A stretch of DNA of 17,368 nucleotides from Thermodesulfovibrio sp. (GTDB taxonomy: Bacteria > Nitrospirota > Thermodesulfovibrionia > Thermodesulfovibrionales > JdFR-85): the NCBI GenBank assembly GCA_027050975.1, contig JALUAR010000218.1, positions 1 to 17,368 on the forward strand. Direction: 5' to 3'. This document shows positions 6,717 to 14,086 of the stretch, one piece after another. A program made the translations under genes and the position numbers. How positions within the stretch are numbered: position 1 is the first letter of the stretch; each line of letters starts with the position of its first letter. Under the pieces are notes generated by a model. The model had not been told where the DNA came from. It worked only from the letters and a program-made list of their open reading frames with translations, and ran no database searches.

Positions 6717-7488
6717 CTATTGCCTTTCTCAAGCTTTTCAGATATCTTCTAAGCCCTTTTTCGTTATCATTGATCATCTTGACAATTGAGCTGCCCACAA
6801 TTACACCATCAGCAATTGCAGCTACCGTACGGGCCTCCTCAGGCCTCTTAACCCCGAAGCCGACAGCCACAGGCTTGCGGGACATATGCTTTATCTTATT
6901 GATCATTGCCTTCATATCCCTTCCCACACGTAACTGGGAGCCTGTAATCCCTGTTATGGAGACGTAATAGATAAAACCGGTTGAATTTTTGCATACGAGA
7001 CGGATTCTGTCATCAGTGGATGTTGGAGCAAGTAGAAAGATTGTAGAGATATCTCTGTTTCGAGCATATCTTATTAATTCTTCTGCCTCATCAGGCGGAA
7101 GGTCAGGTACGATCAGACCGTCAACTCCTGCCCTGGATGCATCATTTATAAACCTTTCCAGTCCGTATTTGTAAACAGGATTATAATAGGTCATAAGAAT
7201 TATGGGAACTTCAGATCTTTTTCTTATGCCCTTGACAGTCTTTATAACCTTTCTTAGCGTTACCCCTTGAGAGAGGGCTCTGAAGGCTGCCGCCTGTATA
7301 ACAGGGCCGTCTGCCAGTGGATCGGTAAAGGGCACGCCCAGTTCGATTATGTCTGCTCCGGATTCTTCAAGTATCAAAACAAGCCTTTCCGTATCTTTCA
7401 AAGAAGGGTCCCCAGCCATTATGTAAGGGATAAATGCCTTTCTTTTCTCCTCTTTCAGTTGTCTGAATCTCTGCTCAATCCTGTTCAT
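6703..7488 (-). CDS. trpA: Tryptophan synthase alpha chain
   Basis: The alpha subunit splits indole-3-glycerol phosphate and passes indole to the beta subunit (TrpB) for the last step of tryptophan synthesis. The 261-residue TIM barrel keeps the catalytic pair at exactly the E. coli positions: Glu49 and Asp60 in IELGVPFTDPLADGP. It also has IVPDLPPDEAEEL at 126-138 and the phosphate-binding glycines GFGV at 210-213 and VGSS at 231-234. The usual neighbour trpB is absent; the gene is preceded by a 156-base gap and yraN. No Shine-Dalgarno is visible before the ATG at 7488, yet the N-terminus fits the family, so the start is kept. The gene appears to lead the trpA-accD-folC unit, with a likely promoter near 7590. 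Confidence 0.96.
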   Translation of the reverse strand: MNRIEQRFRQLKEEKRKAFIPYIMAGDPSLKDTERLVLILEESGADIIELGVPFTDPLADGPVIQAAAFRALSQGVTLRKVIKTVKGIRKRSEVPIILMTYYNPVYKYGLERFINDASRAGVDGLIVPDLPPDEAEELIRYARNRDISTIFLLAPTSTDDRIRLVCKNSTGFIYYVSITGITGSQLRVGRDMKAMINKIKHMSRKPVAVGFGVKRPEEARTVAAIADGVIVGSSIVKMINDNEKGLRRYLKSLRKAIDGVV

Positions 7489-7503
7489 ATCGATTGTTAG
7501 TTA

Positions 7504-7545
7504 TCAATCAAGGATAGGAAAACAGATTTAATGATTTTTGATTGA
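7504..7545 (-). repeat. 8-bp inverted repeat in the trpA leader
   Basis: On the plus strand TCAATCAA at 7504-7511 is matched exactly by its reverse complement TTGATTGA at 7538-7545, with a possible extra G-T pair inside and 26 bases between. If transcription starts near 7580 the repeat lies in the trpA leader, 16-57 bases before the start codon. It could be a weak hairpin or a protein site. It is A/T-rich, so chance is a real alternative. Confidence 0.3.
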
Positions 7546-7586
7546 AAATCCTCTACATTTCAAACCGTTATCGTCCTAATCTGATA

Positions 7587-7595
7587 ATTATAACA
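7587..7595 (-). promoter_or_regulatory. Extended -10 promoter for trpA-accD-folC
   Basis: The minus strand reads TGTTATAAT, a perfect TATAAT (7587-7592) preceded by the TGn of an extended -10 element. This class of sigma-70 promoter does not need a good -35, and none is seen here. Transcription would start near 7580 and give a leader of about 90 bases before trpA. It is the best promoter-like sequence I found in the window. Confidence 0.45.
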
Positions 7596-7644
7596 TAAAA
7601 TGGACAAAATCAGCGGGTTTATAGGGTGGAATTCCTGTTTAGAA

Positions 7645-8001
7645 CTAAAACTCAAAGGCATCAACAAAGTGGTCCACCTTATAGGTTCCCTCCTTCAGGT
7701 AAAGTCCTATTACATCGAACCTTACACTTACATCGGTCAGTTTTTGACTCTTCAGATAGTACAGGGCGAGTTTTTTCAGGCGGTTTTGCTTGCTTTGGGT
7801 AACGGCTTCGTGAGGATATCCGAACTCCAGAGAGCTTCTTGTCTTTACCTCTACGAAAACGATTACATCACCGTCTCTGGCAATAATATCAATCTCTCCT
7901 ATAGGTGTCCTGTAATTTGTCTCAAGAATTTTGTACCCTTTCTTCCTGAGAAATCTTTTAGCGAAATCCTCTCCCTCTCTGCCCAACTTTTTCTTAAACA
8001 T
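7645..8001 (-). CDS. yraN: YraN family (UPF0102) endonuclease-like protein
   Basis: This 118-residue protein is a full-length member of the YraN/UPF0102 family. The family has a PD-(D/E)XK nuclease-like fold and no settled role. Visible motifs are the N-terminal KKKLGREGEDFAKRFLRKKG, GEIDIIARDGD at 35-45 with Glu36 and Asp38, and FVEVKTR at 49-55 with Glu51 and Lys53, the expected catalytic-type residues. It has no signal peptide or membrane segment, so it is probably cytoplasmic. The start at 8001 fits the family but has no clear Shine-Dalgarno. It is transcribed away from the ABC transporter genes and toward trpA, and read-through into trpA is possible because no terminator follows it. It is unrelated in sequence to the other nuclease-like gene at 3702-4526. 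Confidence 0.93.
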   Translation of the reverse strand: MFKKKLGREGEDFAKRFLRKKGYKILETNYRTPIGEIDIIARDGDVIVFVEVKTRSSLEFGYPHEAVTQSKQNRLKKLALYYLKSQKLTDVSVRFDVIGLYLKEGTYKVDHFVDAFEF

Positions 8002-8257
8002 AAAATATTATCTCACAGCAAGGGCAGGTAAAACCAGATCTGCAGTGTTCTGAATTTGCCTGTTATGAATAAAGTATCCCCGTTTCTATCGGCAGATTCG
8101 AGAAGGTTCTGGCAGGTCAATTAGAGGCGTGAAAATGTTAAACTATATGATGTGATTTGTTAAAGGAAAACCGAAAAATCAGGCACTTAGCAGTATTTTT
8201 CTGTTACGATGCCGAGACAGCAACCGTTTGTTCGCTTAAAGTTATTCCGACATCAGA
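8002..8257. other. Divergent intergenic region between yraN and the ABC operon
   Basis: This 256-base region must hold promoters in both directions, but none stands out. On the plus strand TATGAT at 8146-8151 is a five-of-six -10 match without a convincing -35. A 19-codon open frame at 8065-8124 has no ribosome site. I found no tRNA or known riboswitch pattern. The clearest structure is the stem-loop at 8182-8213, listed separately. Confidence 0.5.
8182..8213 (+). promoter_or_regulatory. Stem-loop in the leader of the ABC-TamB-BamA operon
   Basis: GGCA at 8182-8185 pairs with TGCC at 8210-8213. After one bulged base, a C-G pair and one mismatch, TAGCAG at 8188-8193 pairs with CTGTTA at 8201-8206 (one G-U pair), closing a seven-base loop TATTTTT. 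It ends 44 bases before the ABC ATPase start. On the plus strand no T run follows, so it is not a standard terminator; a leader control element or chance are both possible. Confidence 0.35.
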
Positions 8258-8938
8258 ATGAAAGAGTTAATTATACTGCAGGGCATAAAAAAGATATACG
8301 ACCTGGGTAAAAACAGGGTAGAAGTGTTAAAGGGGATAGACCTGTCTGTGAATCAGGGTGAATTTGTAGCGATAATGGGGCCATCTGGCTCTGGAAAATC
8401 GACGCTTTTGAATATCATAGGATGTCTTGACAGGCCGACAGAGGGAAGATATCTCTTTGAAGGCAATGACGTAAGCAATAAATCCAATGATGAACTTGCC
8501 GAGATAAGAAACAGAAAGATAGGCTTTGTGTTTCAGAGCTTCAATCTACTGCCCGGTATGTCGGCGGTAAAGAATGTGGAACTTCCTCTTCTTTATAGCG
8601 GAGTAAGCGGCCCGGAGAGAAGGGCTCTTGCTCTTGAGATGCTGCAGCGGGTCGGGCTTTCTCATCGTGCAGAGCATAAGCCTCCGGAGATGTCTGGAGG
8701 AGAGCAACAGCGTGTGGCAATAGCCCGTGCATTGGTTAACAATCCCCTCGTGATACTTGCAGACGAGCCTACAGGCAATCTTGATAGCCGTTCCGGTACG
8801 GAGATTATGGAGATCTTTAAACACCTCCATCAGGAAGGCACCACAATAGTGCTGGTGACACATGAACGGGCAGTTGCCGGATATGCGGAAAGGGTAATCA
8901 CAATAAAGGACGGAGTGTGCATGGATGGATGTTTTTGA
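8258..8938 (+). CDS. ABC transporter ATP-binding protein (MacB/LolD type)
   Basis: This is the cytoplasmic ATPase that drives the permease encoded next. The 226 residues are a complete ABC domain: Walker A GPSGSGKST at 41-49, Q-loop Gln93 in FVFQSFNLLPGM, signature MSGGEQQRVAIARAL at 145-159 (Met instead of the usual Leu), Walker B VILADEPTGNLD at 165-176 with Asp169/Glu170, and the switch His202. The signature and Q-loop context are those of the MacB/LolD/FtsE group, which serve FtsX-type permeases and usually move lipoproteins, peptides or force rather than small nutrients. The ATG at 8258 is the only reasonable start, as a stop lies in frame at 8237, but no Shine-Dalgarno is seen. It overlaps the permease gene by 14 bp. 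The substrate is unknown. Confidence 0.95.
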   Translation: MKELIILQGIKKIYDLGKNRVEVLKGIDLSVNQGEFVAIMGPSGSGKSTLLNIIGCLDRPTEGRYLFEGNDVSNKSNDELAEIRNRKIGFVFQSFNLLPGMSAVKNVELPLLYSGVSGPERRALALEMLQRVGLSHRAEHKPPEMSGGEQQRVAIARALVNNPLVILADEPTGNLDSRSGTEIMEIFKHLHQEGTTIVLVTHERAVAGYAERVITIKDGVCMDGCF

Positions 8939-10130
8939 GATTTTAAAGGTATCCTTTGACTCTTTGAAGGCAAACAAGCTGAGGTCCTTCCTCACAATGT
9001 TGGGAGTGATTATCGGTGTAGCGGCTGTAATATTGCTTGTCTCCATAGGCGAGGGTGCCAGACGTTACATAAGAACAGAGCTCGGAGGACTGGGAACCAA
9101 TATTCTTATAGTGGTTCCAGGCAAGACAGCAAAAGAGGGTGGAACCCACATGGGTACCTCCTCCGTAAGAAAGCTTGTATATGATGATGCCGTTCTTATC
9201 AAGAAGAGATCTGTGCATGTCCAGTATGCTGTTCCGGTTATCGTGGGGACTTCATGGGTAAAATACCGTAACAAAAACAGGGATACATATATAGTAGGAG
9301 TGACAGAGGACTACTTTCCTGCCAGAAACCTATCGATAGAATCGGGTAGGGCACTCGGTTCAAATGATGTGGAGACAAAAAGGCGTGTCTGTATTCTGGG
9401 AAGAACAGTAAAAAGGGATCTCTTCGGAGATGTAAATCCCCTTGGTGCAACAATCAAGATTGGAGACGAACGTTATCGCGTTATCGGTATAATGCAGAAA
9501 AAGGGGGTAACCCTTGGTTACGATCTGGATGATGTGGTATTTATTCCGACGCCGGTTGCAATGGACCTTTTCGATACTGATGCGCTTTTCAATATCACTG
9601 TTAAGGCAAGAGGCGAGCAGAGCATTGATGCTGCCAAGAGGGATATCAGAAAGCTGTTAATACACAGGCATGCAGGCAGAGAGGATTTCACCATTCTCAG
9701 TCAGGATGAGATGCTTGACGTAATGGGGAAGGTGCTTAACATAATGACAGCTGTTCTTGCCGGTATTGCAGCTATATCGCTAATAGTCGGCGGAATAGGA
9801 ATAATGAACATAATGCTTGTCTCCGTAAGGGAGAGAACAAAAGAGATAGGCATCAGAAAGGCTGTAGGAGCAAAAAACAGGGACATACTCTTTCAGTTTC
9901 TTGTGGAGTCCACCGTTGTTAGTGTTACAGGCGGAGCAGGCGGCATACTGCTTGGGGTCTCCGTTGGGATGGCCATACCCCTTTTTGTTAAGTTTTTGCC
10001 TACCAGCATAGCATGGTGGAGTGTGGTTCTTGCCTTCTTTTTCTCGGCACTTGTGGGGATATTCTTTGGTGTTTACCCTGCAAGAAAAGCAGCCCTGTAT
10101 GATCCTATCGTGGCATTGAGGCATGAATAA
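8925..10130 (+). CDS. ABC transporter permease, MacB/FtsX family
   Basis: The 401-residue inner-membrane permease has the MacB layout. Membrane segment 1 is at about 22-42, followed by a large periplasmic MacB_PCD-like domain at about 45-270. Three more segments lie near 273-298, 325-353 and 363-384. The cytoplasmic loop VSVRERTKEIGIRKAVGA at 299-316 and the end PARKAALYDPIVALRHE are family hallmarks. MacB-type pumps do not carry substrate through the membrane but work as mechanotransmitters on periplasmic cargo. No MacA-like adaptor gene is next to it; the genes that follow are tamB and bamA. That context suggests an envelope-building rather than drug-export role, which is inference. LolC/E-like lipoprotein release is another option, though the sequence looks closer to MacB. 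Confidence 0.93.
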   Translation: MDVFEILKVSFDSLKANKLRSFLTMLGVIIGVAAVILLVSIGEGARRYIRTELGGLGTNILIVVPGKTAKEGGTHMGTSSVRKLVYDDAVLIKKRSVHVQYAVPVIVGTSWVKYRNKNRDTYIVGVTEDYFPARNLSIESGRALGSNDVETKRRVCILGRTVKRDLFGDVNPLGATIKIGDERYRVIGIMQKKGVTLGYDLDDVVFIPTPVAMDLFDTDALFNITVKARGEQSIDAAKRDIRKLLIHRHAGREDFTILSQDEMLDVMGKVLNIMTAVLAGIAAISLIVGGIGIMNIMLVSVRERTKEIGIRKAVGAKNRDILFQFLVESTVVSVTGGAGGILLGVSVGMAIPLFVKFLPTSIAWWSVVLAFFFSALVGIFFGVYPARKAALYDPIVALRHE

Positions 10131-10156
10131 AGATACACTTGTTTTGACAGAGTGAT

Positions 10157-13100
10157 ATGAAAAAGAGAATATTTTTCTATACGGCTCTTTTGATAGTACT
10201 GACAGTATCTGTGGCAGGCTTTGTCTACCTCAGATCAACCCTCTTTTCCAATCATCTGAAGAGACTGATTCTTCCAGAACTCTCTGCCCTGACTGGAAGG
10301 CAGGTAACGGCAGGCAGGATCTATTTGAACCCCTTTCCTCTTTATATTGGCATCGATGAACTCAGTTTTTCGGATAACAAAGGGAAAGAGATTCTTACTG
10401 TAAAAAAGGGGTTTGTATATATCCGGCTGAGTGGGCTTATCAGCAGGGAGTTACAACTTCCGACAATACAGATGTACGACGTCAGTGTTAATGCCTCTTT
10501 AGAGGAGGCAATATTGCCTCTGCTACCGTTAAAGAAAGAAACAGGAAAGTCGAAGAAGGGGTTAAGAATAAAACCTGTAGAGATAGTTTTAAACGGCGGT
10601 AATATATATCTGCATGATAAAAAAACTGCTATTGAGGTAAATGATCCTGCCGTAAGATACAATGTTCAGAAAGGTATCATCCGTATCGAACACAGCCGCT
10701 TTTCCTACCATTACGGAGAGGATAAGAAAAAAAGCATAGAGGCTGTGATTAAAGGCGAGATTGTCGTTTCAGGAACAGAAGTTCGATTTAAACAGATTGT
10801 TTTCAGAGACAAACACTCGGAGATCTCATTTAGCGGTATATACCGTGACGGAAAAGTCGAAGGAAGTACCAACAGCAGGGTTCATTTAAAAACCGTTACC
10901 GAACTAATGGGGAAGCCTTATAAGGGAGATGATGAAATAAAGGTAAAAGGCGCTATAAAAACAGGAAGGATTGAAAACAAGGGTATTAAAGAGATTTTAA
11001 GTGGACTATCCTTTGATCTTTTCCTTAAAGGAAGCATACAGCTGGAGACTCTGATGTCGCTAATCGAGGAGGAGGTGCCTTTAAGGGGAAGGGTTTTCTT
11101 CTCAGGTCAGCTGAAAGGCACTCTGCAGAATCCCGTTCTTAAGCTAAATGCCTTTATGAAAAAGGGACATATATACGGTACTGATCCTGATGAGATTAAA
11201 TGCAAGGTCTCCTTTGAAAAGGGGTTATTGAGATTCTATGACTCAAAGGTAAAGGCTTACAATGGAGAGGCGGCGGTAGAGGTGAAGGTTGAGCTTCCTG
11301 GTGCAGACTGGTACTCAATAAGCATAGTTGCGGAAGACCTGGACAGCCGTCCCATTCTTAGATTGATAGAATGGGATCCGGGACTGCCCTCTGGCAGGAT
11401 TACAGGCTATCTCTTCTCCTCAGGTGACAGATTTTCACCCTTTGGAAAATTCTATTTCACCTCATCCCGAAAAGGAGATGGACAGTCTGTACTTAACAAT
11501 ATAAAGAAGATCGAAGGAGGTTTTAGTTTCAGCGAGCCTCTGTTAAGGCTTTCGCAATTAAAAGTGCTTTCGGATGATACGGTAATGACAGGGGCAGGCT
11601 CTGTGGATTTGAACACCAAAAGAATCTCCATGTCCGTAGCTATAGAAACTGAAAATATAGGTGACCTCTTCGGTAATAAACAGCTAAGAGGTAAGGGAGA
11701 GTTTAAAGGAAAGTTAGAAGGAATAGAGCCGGAACTCTTATTAAAGGGCAGACTCAGGGCAGAAGGTGTTCAATATAAAAACTATCCGTTAGGGAATATA
11801 AAGGCGGAGATTTCATACAAGAGAGGGATTGTAGAGTTAAAAGCGTTTGAAGGCTTCCTGGATCACGGAAGATATTTTGTGAAGGGAGTGGTGGACACAG
11901 GCTCAGAGGATCTATTCGTGATAGATAGCCCCACCTTTGATCTTGCTGTTCGTATCACTTCCATATCCGCAGACTGGATTCTTAAAGCCGGTGGTATCGA
12001 AACCGGGCAGAGGCTGGATGGAGTGATAAGCGGAGAGTTAGAGATAAAGGGTCCGATGAATTCACCTGTAGGAAAGGGGCGGTTAGAGGTTGACAATCTT
12101 ACCTTTTCAGGCTATAGAATCGGTTCGTTGAAAACCGAGTTTGAGATAGGCAATGAAAGGATAAAGCTTTCCAAACTTGTTCTTCATAAGGGAAGGTCAC
12201 TTATAAAAGGAAGGGTAGAGCTGTCTTTTGCAGGAGAGATTTCTACTGAAGATTTGAGCTTCCGTATCTATTCCGAGGATTTACCTTTCGAAAATCCATA
12301 CAAAATGGCGATCAGGGGTACTGTTAATCTTACAGGCAATTTAAAGAACCCTGTCGGAGCACTGGAAGGTGTTATTCTGGCAGAGAATGAAAAAAGGCTG
12401 GGAGGCTTCGAAATTGGTTTAAAGGAGAGGATTCTCTCTCTGAGGTCCGGGATTCTTGACGGGTTACTTACAATTGAGGGAGAATTGTCTTTGTCAGAAC
12501 CATCCTCCTGGAGTTTGAAGATAGTGGCAGCCGAAGGTCGTTACGACAAGCTCTTCAAACCTCTTTTCAAGGATGTGCCTGAGGACTTCAGGTTGGATAT
12601 GGCTGCGTCAGCCACTCTTTCAGCCAAAGACGGAGAGGTAACAGGATGGATAGGTGTTAAAAGAGTGGGGCTGAGTATCTATGGTTATCATTTTGTCAAC
12701 AGGGCAGATATGCTTTTTGAGATAGATGGTAACCGTATTCAGATAAAACAGTTCCAGATGAAGGCAGGTCCTGCGAGTTTTGGGGTGCAGGGAGAGGTTA
12801 ATATTCATAAGGGGTATGACCTTACGGTGTTTGGAAGCTCATATCTTGCGCCCCTGAAGGGACTGATACCCTCCATTGAATACATCAAAGGCGAGGTGGA
12901 GTTTGTTCTGGGGATTACAGGTGACTGGAAGGATCCCACATTGAACGGAGGAATCATACTAAAGGATACCACAGTGGCATTCAAAGGGATTACAGAGAGG
13001 CTCCGTTCGGTTAACGGATATGCCTATATTGATGAAAACAGGCTTATCTTAGAATCACTGTCAGGCTCATTCAGTTCGGGCATGATTAATGTAAGAGGTT

Positions 13101-14086
13101 CCGGCTATTTCAGTAACTGGCGATTCAGGCGGTATCATCTTGACGCCATGTTGAAAAAGGTGACCATAAGGGCAACCGAAGGTGTATGGCTCAAAACTTC
13201 GGGACAACTTTCTCTGTCTGAACAGAAAGATACCGTTTTGCTAATAGGAGACATGAAGGTGACAGAGGGACGCTTTACCAAGGATATCAATTGGAGGCAG
13301 TGGCTGCTTAGCAAAAAGAGGTCTTACAGTTTAGCTGGTGGCAGGGCAATGGAACGAGTGGAGCTAAATGTTACTTTTTATGGCGATGAGAATATCCTGA
13401 TACAAAACAACCTGGTAAGGTCTCCAGCAAAAATAGACATCATTCTCAGAGGGACCCTTGCACGGCCTGTTATTCTGGGACGGCTTGAACTGATGGGCGG
13501 TAAGTTCTTTTTCAGAAACCACGAATTTACCATTATGAATGCCAGTGCTGATTTTGTGGACCCCGAAGGAATAAACCCTTTCTTTGATATTGTTGCAAGA
13601 ACAAAGGTGAGGGAGTACAGAATTACCCTCTCATTGAGCGGTTATGTTGATGAGTTCAATTTGAGTCTGGTTTCAGACCCACCTCTTGATGAGATGGATA
13701 TACTGAGCCTACTTGCTGTCGGGAGGCTCAGTTCCGAGTTGAAAGGGCTTGAGGGAGGCATAGGTGCTTCCGAGGCTACCGCCTTTCTAACGGGACAGCT
13801 TCAGGAGACACTTCAGGAGAGAATACAGAGCATAACAGGCTTTGACCGCGTAGAGGTTGAGCCATATGTCTCCGAAACCAGTGGAACAATTGGACCAAGA
13901 GTTACGGTCTCAAAAAGGCTCCTTTCGGACAGGTTGTATGTTACATACTCAACGTCAATCGGTGGAAGCACCGAGCAGTTTTTGAGACTGGAGTTCCTTC
14001 TGAGTGACAGCGTTTCACTCGTTGGTGAGAGGGATGTTGCCGGTGCTTTAGGTGCGGACATAAAATTCAGGCTGGAGTTTAAATGA
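10157..14086 (+). CDS. tamB: TamB-like translocation and assembly module protein (DUF490/AsmA-like)
   Basis: This is a 1309-residue envelope protein anchored in the inner membrane by one N-terminal segment (about 5-26). The rest is predicted periplasmic beta structure. The N-terminal part looks AsmA-like (LPELSALTGRQVTAGRIYL). A motif of the form G-x4-P recurs near 321-326, 632-637, 727-732, 922-927 and 1099-1104, as in AsmA/TamB proteins. The C-terminal 250 or so residues match the TamB domain (FRNHEFTIMNASADFVDP, DEMDILSLLAVGRL, SITGFDRVEVEPY). Family members form a long hydrophobic groove spanning the periplasm and are tied to outer-membrane protein assembly and phospholipid transport. It starts 26 bp after the permease, and its stop overlaps the bamA start as ATGA, so the two are co-translated. 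The Shine-Dalgarno is weak (AGAGTG). Confidence 0.93.
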   Translation: MKKRIFFYTALLIVLTVSVAGFVYLRSTLFSNHLKRLILPELSALTGRQVTAGRIYLNPFPLYIGIDELSFSDNKGKEILTVKKGFVYIRLSGLISRELQLPTIQMYDVSVNASLEEAILPLLPLKKETGKSKKGLRIKPVEIVLNGGNIYLHDKKTAIEVNDPAVRYNVQKGIIRIEHSRFSYHYGEDKKKSIEAVIKGEIVVSGTEVRFKQIVFRDKHSEISFSGIYRDGKVEGSTNSRVHLKTVTELMGKPYKGDDEIKVKGAIKTGRIENKGIKEILSGLSFDLFLKGSIQLETLMSLIEEEVPLRGRVFFSGQLKGTLQNPVLKLNAFMKKGHIYGTDPDEIKCKVSFEKGLLRFYDSKVKAYNGEAAVEVKVELPGADWYSISIVAEDLDSRPILRLIEWDPGLPSGRITGYLFSSGDRFSPFGKFYFTSSRKGDGQSVLNNIKKIEGGFSFSEPLLRLSQLKVLSDDTVMTGAGSVDLNTKRISMSVAIETENIGDLFGNKQLRGKGEFKGKLEGIEPELLLKGRLRAEGVQYKNYPLGNIKAEISYKRGIVELKAFEGFLDHGRYFVKGVVDTGSEDLFVIDSPTFDLAVRITSISADWILKAGGIETGQRLDGVISGELEIKGPMNSPVGKGRLEVDNLTFSGYRIGSLKTEFEIGNERIKLSKLVLHKGRSLIKGRVELSFAGEISTEDLSFRIYSEDLPFENPYKMAIRGTVNLTGNLKNPVGALEGVILAENEKRLGGFEIGLKERILSLRSGILDGLLTIEGELSLSEPSSWSLKIVAAEGRYDKLFKPLFKDVPEDFRLDMAASATLSAKDGEVTGWIGVKRVGLSIYGYHFVNRADMLFEIDGNRIQIKQFQMKAGPASFGVQGEVNIHKGYDLTVFGSSYLAPLKGLIPSIEYIKGEVEFVLGITGDWKDPTLNGGIILKDTTVAFKGITERLRSVNGYAYIDENRLILESLSGSFSSGMINVRGSGYFSNWRFRRYHLDAMLKKVTIRATEGVWLKTSGQLSLSEQKDTVLLIGDMKVTEGRFTKDINWRQWLLSKKRSYSLAGGRAMERVELNVTFYGDENILIQNNLVRSPAKIDIILRGTLARPVILGRLELMGGKFFFRNHEFTIMNASADFVDPEGINPFFDIVARTKVREYRITLSLSGYVDEFNLSLVSDPPLDEMDILSLLAVGRLSSELKGLEGGIGASEATAFLTGQLQETLQERIQSITGFDRVEVEPYVSETSGTIGPRVTVSKRLLSDRLYVTYSTSIGGSTEQFLRLEFLLSDSVSLVGERDVAGALGADIKFRLEFK

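Noticed and set aside
8065..8124. 19-codon open frame as a possible leader peptide
   Set aside because: It has no Shine-Dalgarno, no run of a regulatory amino acid, and no terminator/antiterminator pair after it.
8110..8124. Possible sigma-54 promoter (TGGCAG ... TTAG)
   Set aside because: The invariant GC of the -12 element is missing, so the match is only partial.
8258..10130. A drug-export MacAB-TolC system
   Set aside because: The ATPase and permease fit MacB (split into two chains), but no MacA adaptor or TolC-like gene is present and the next genes are tamB and an Omp85 gene.
10144..10149. Perfect TTGACA just before tamB
   Set aside because: At normal spacing the -10 position holds GAATAT inside the tamB coding region, a poor match, and the transcript would lack the tamB start.
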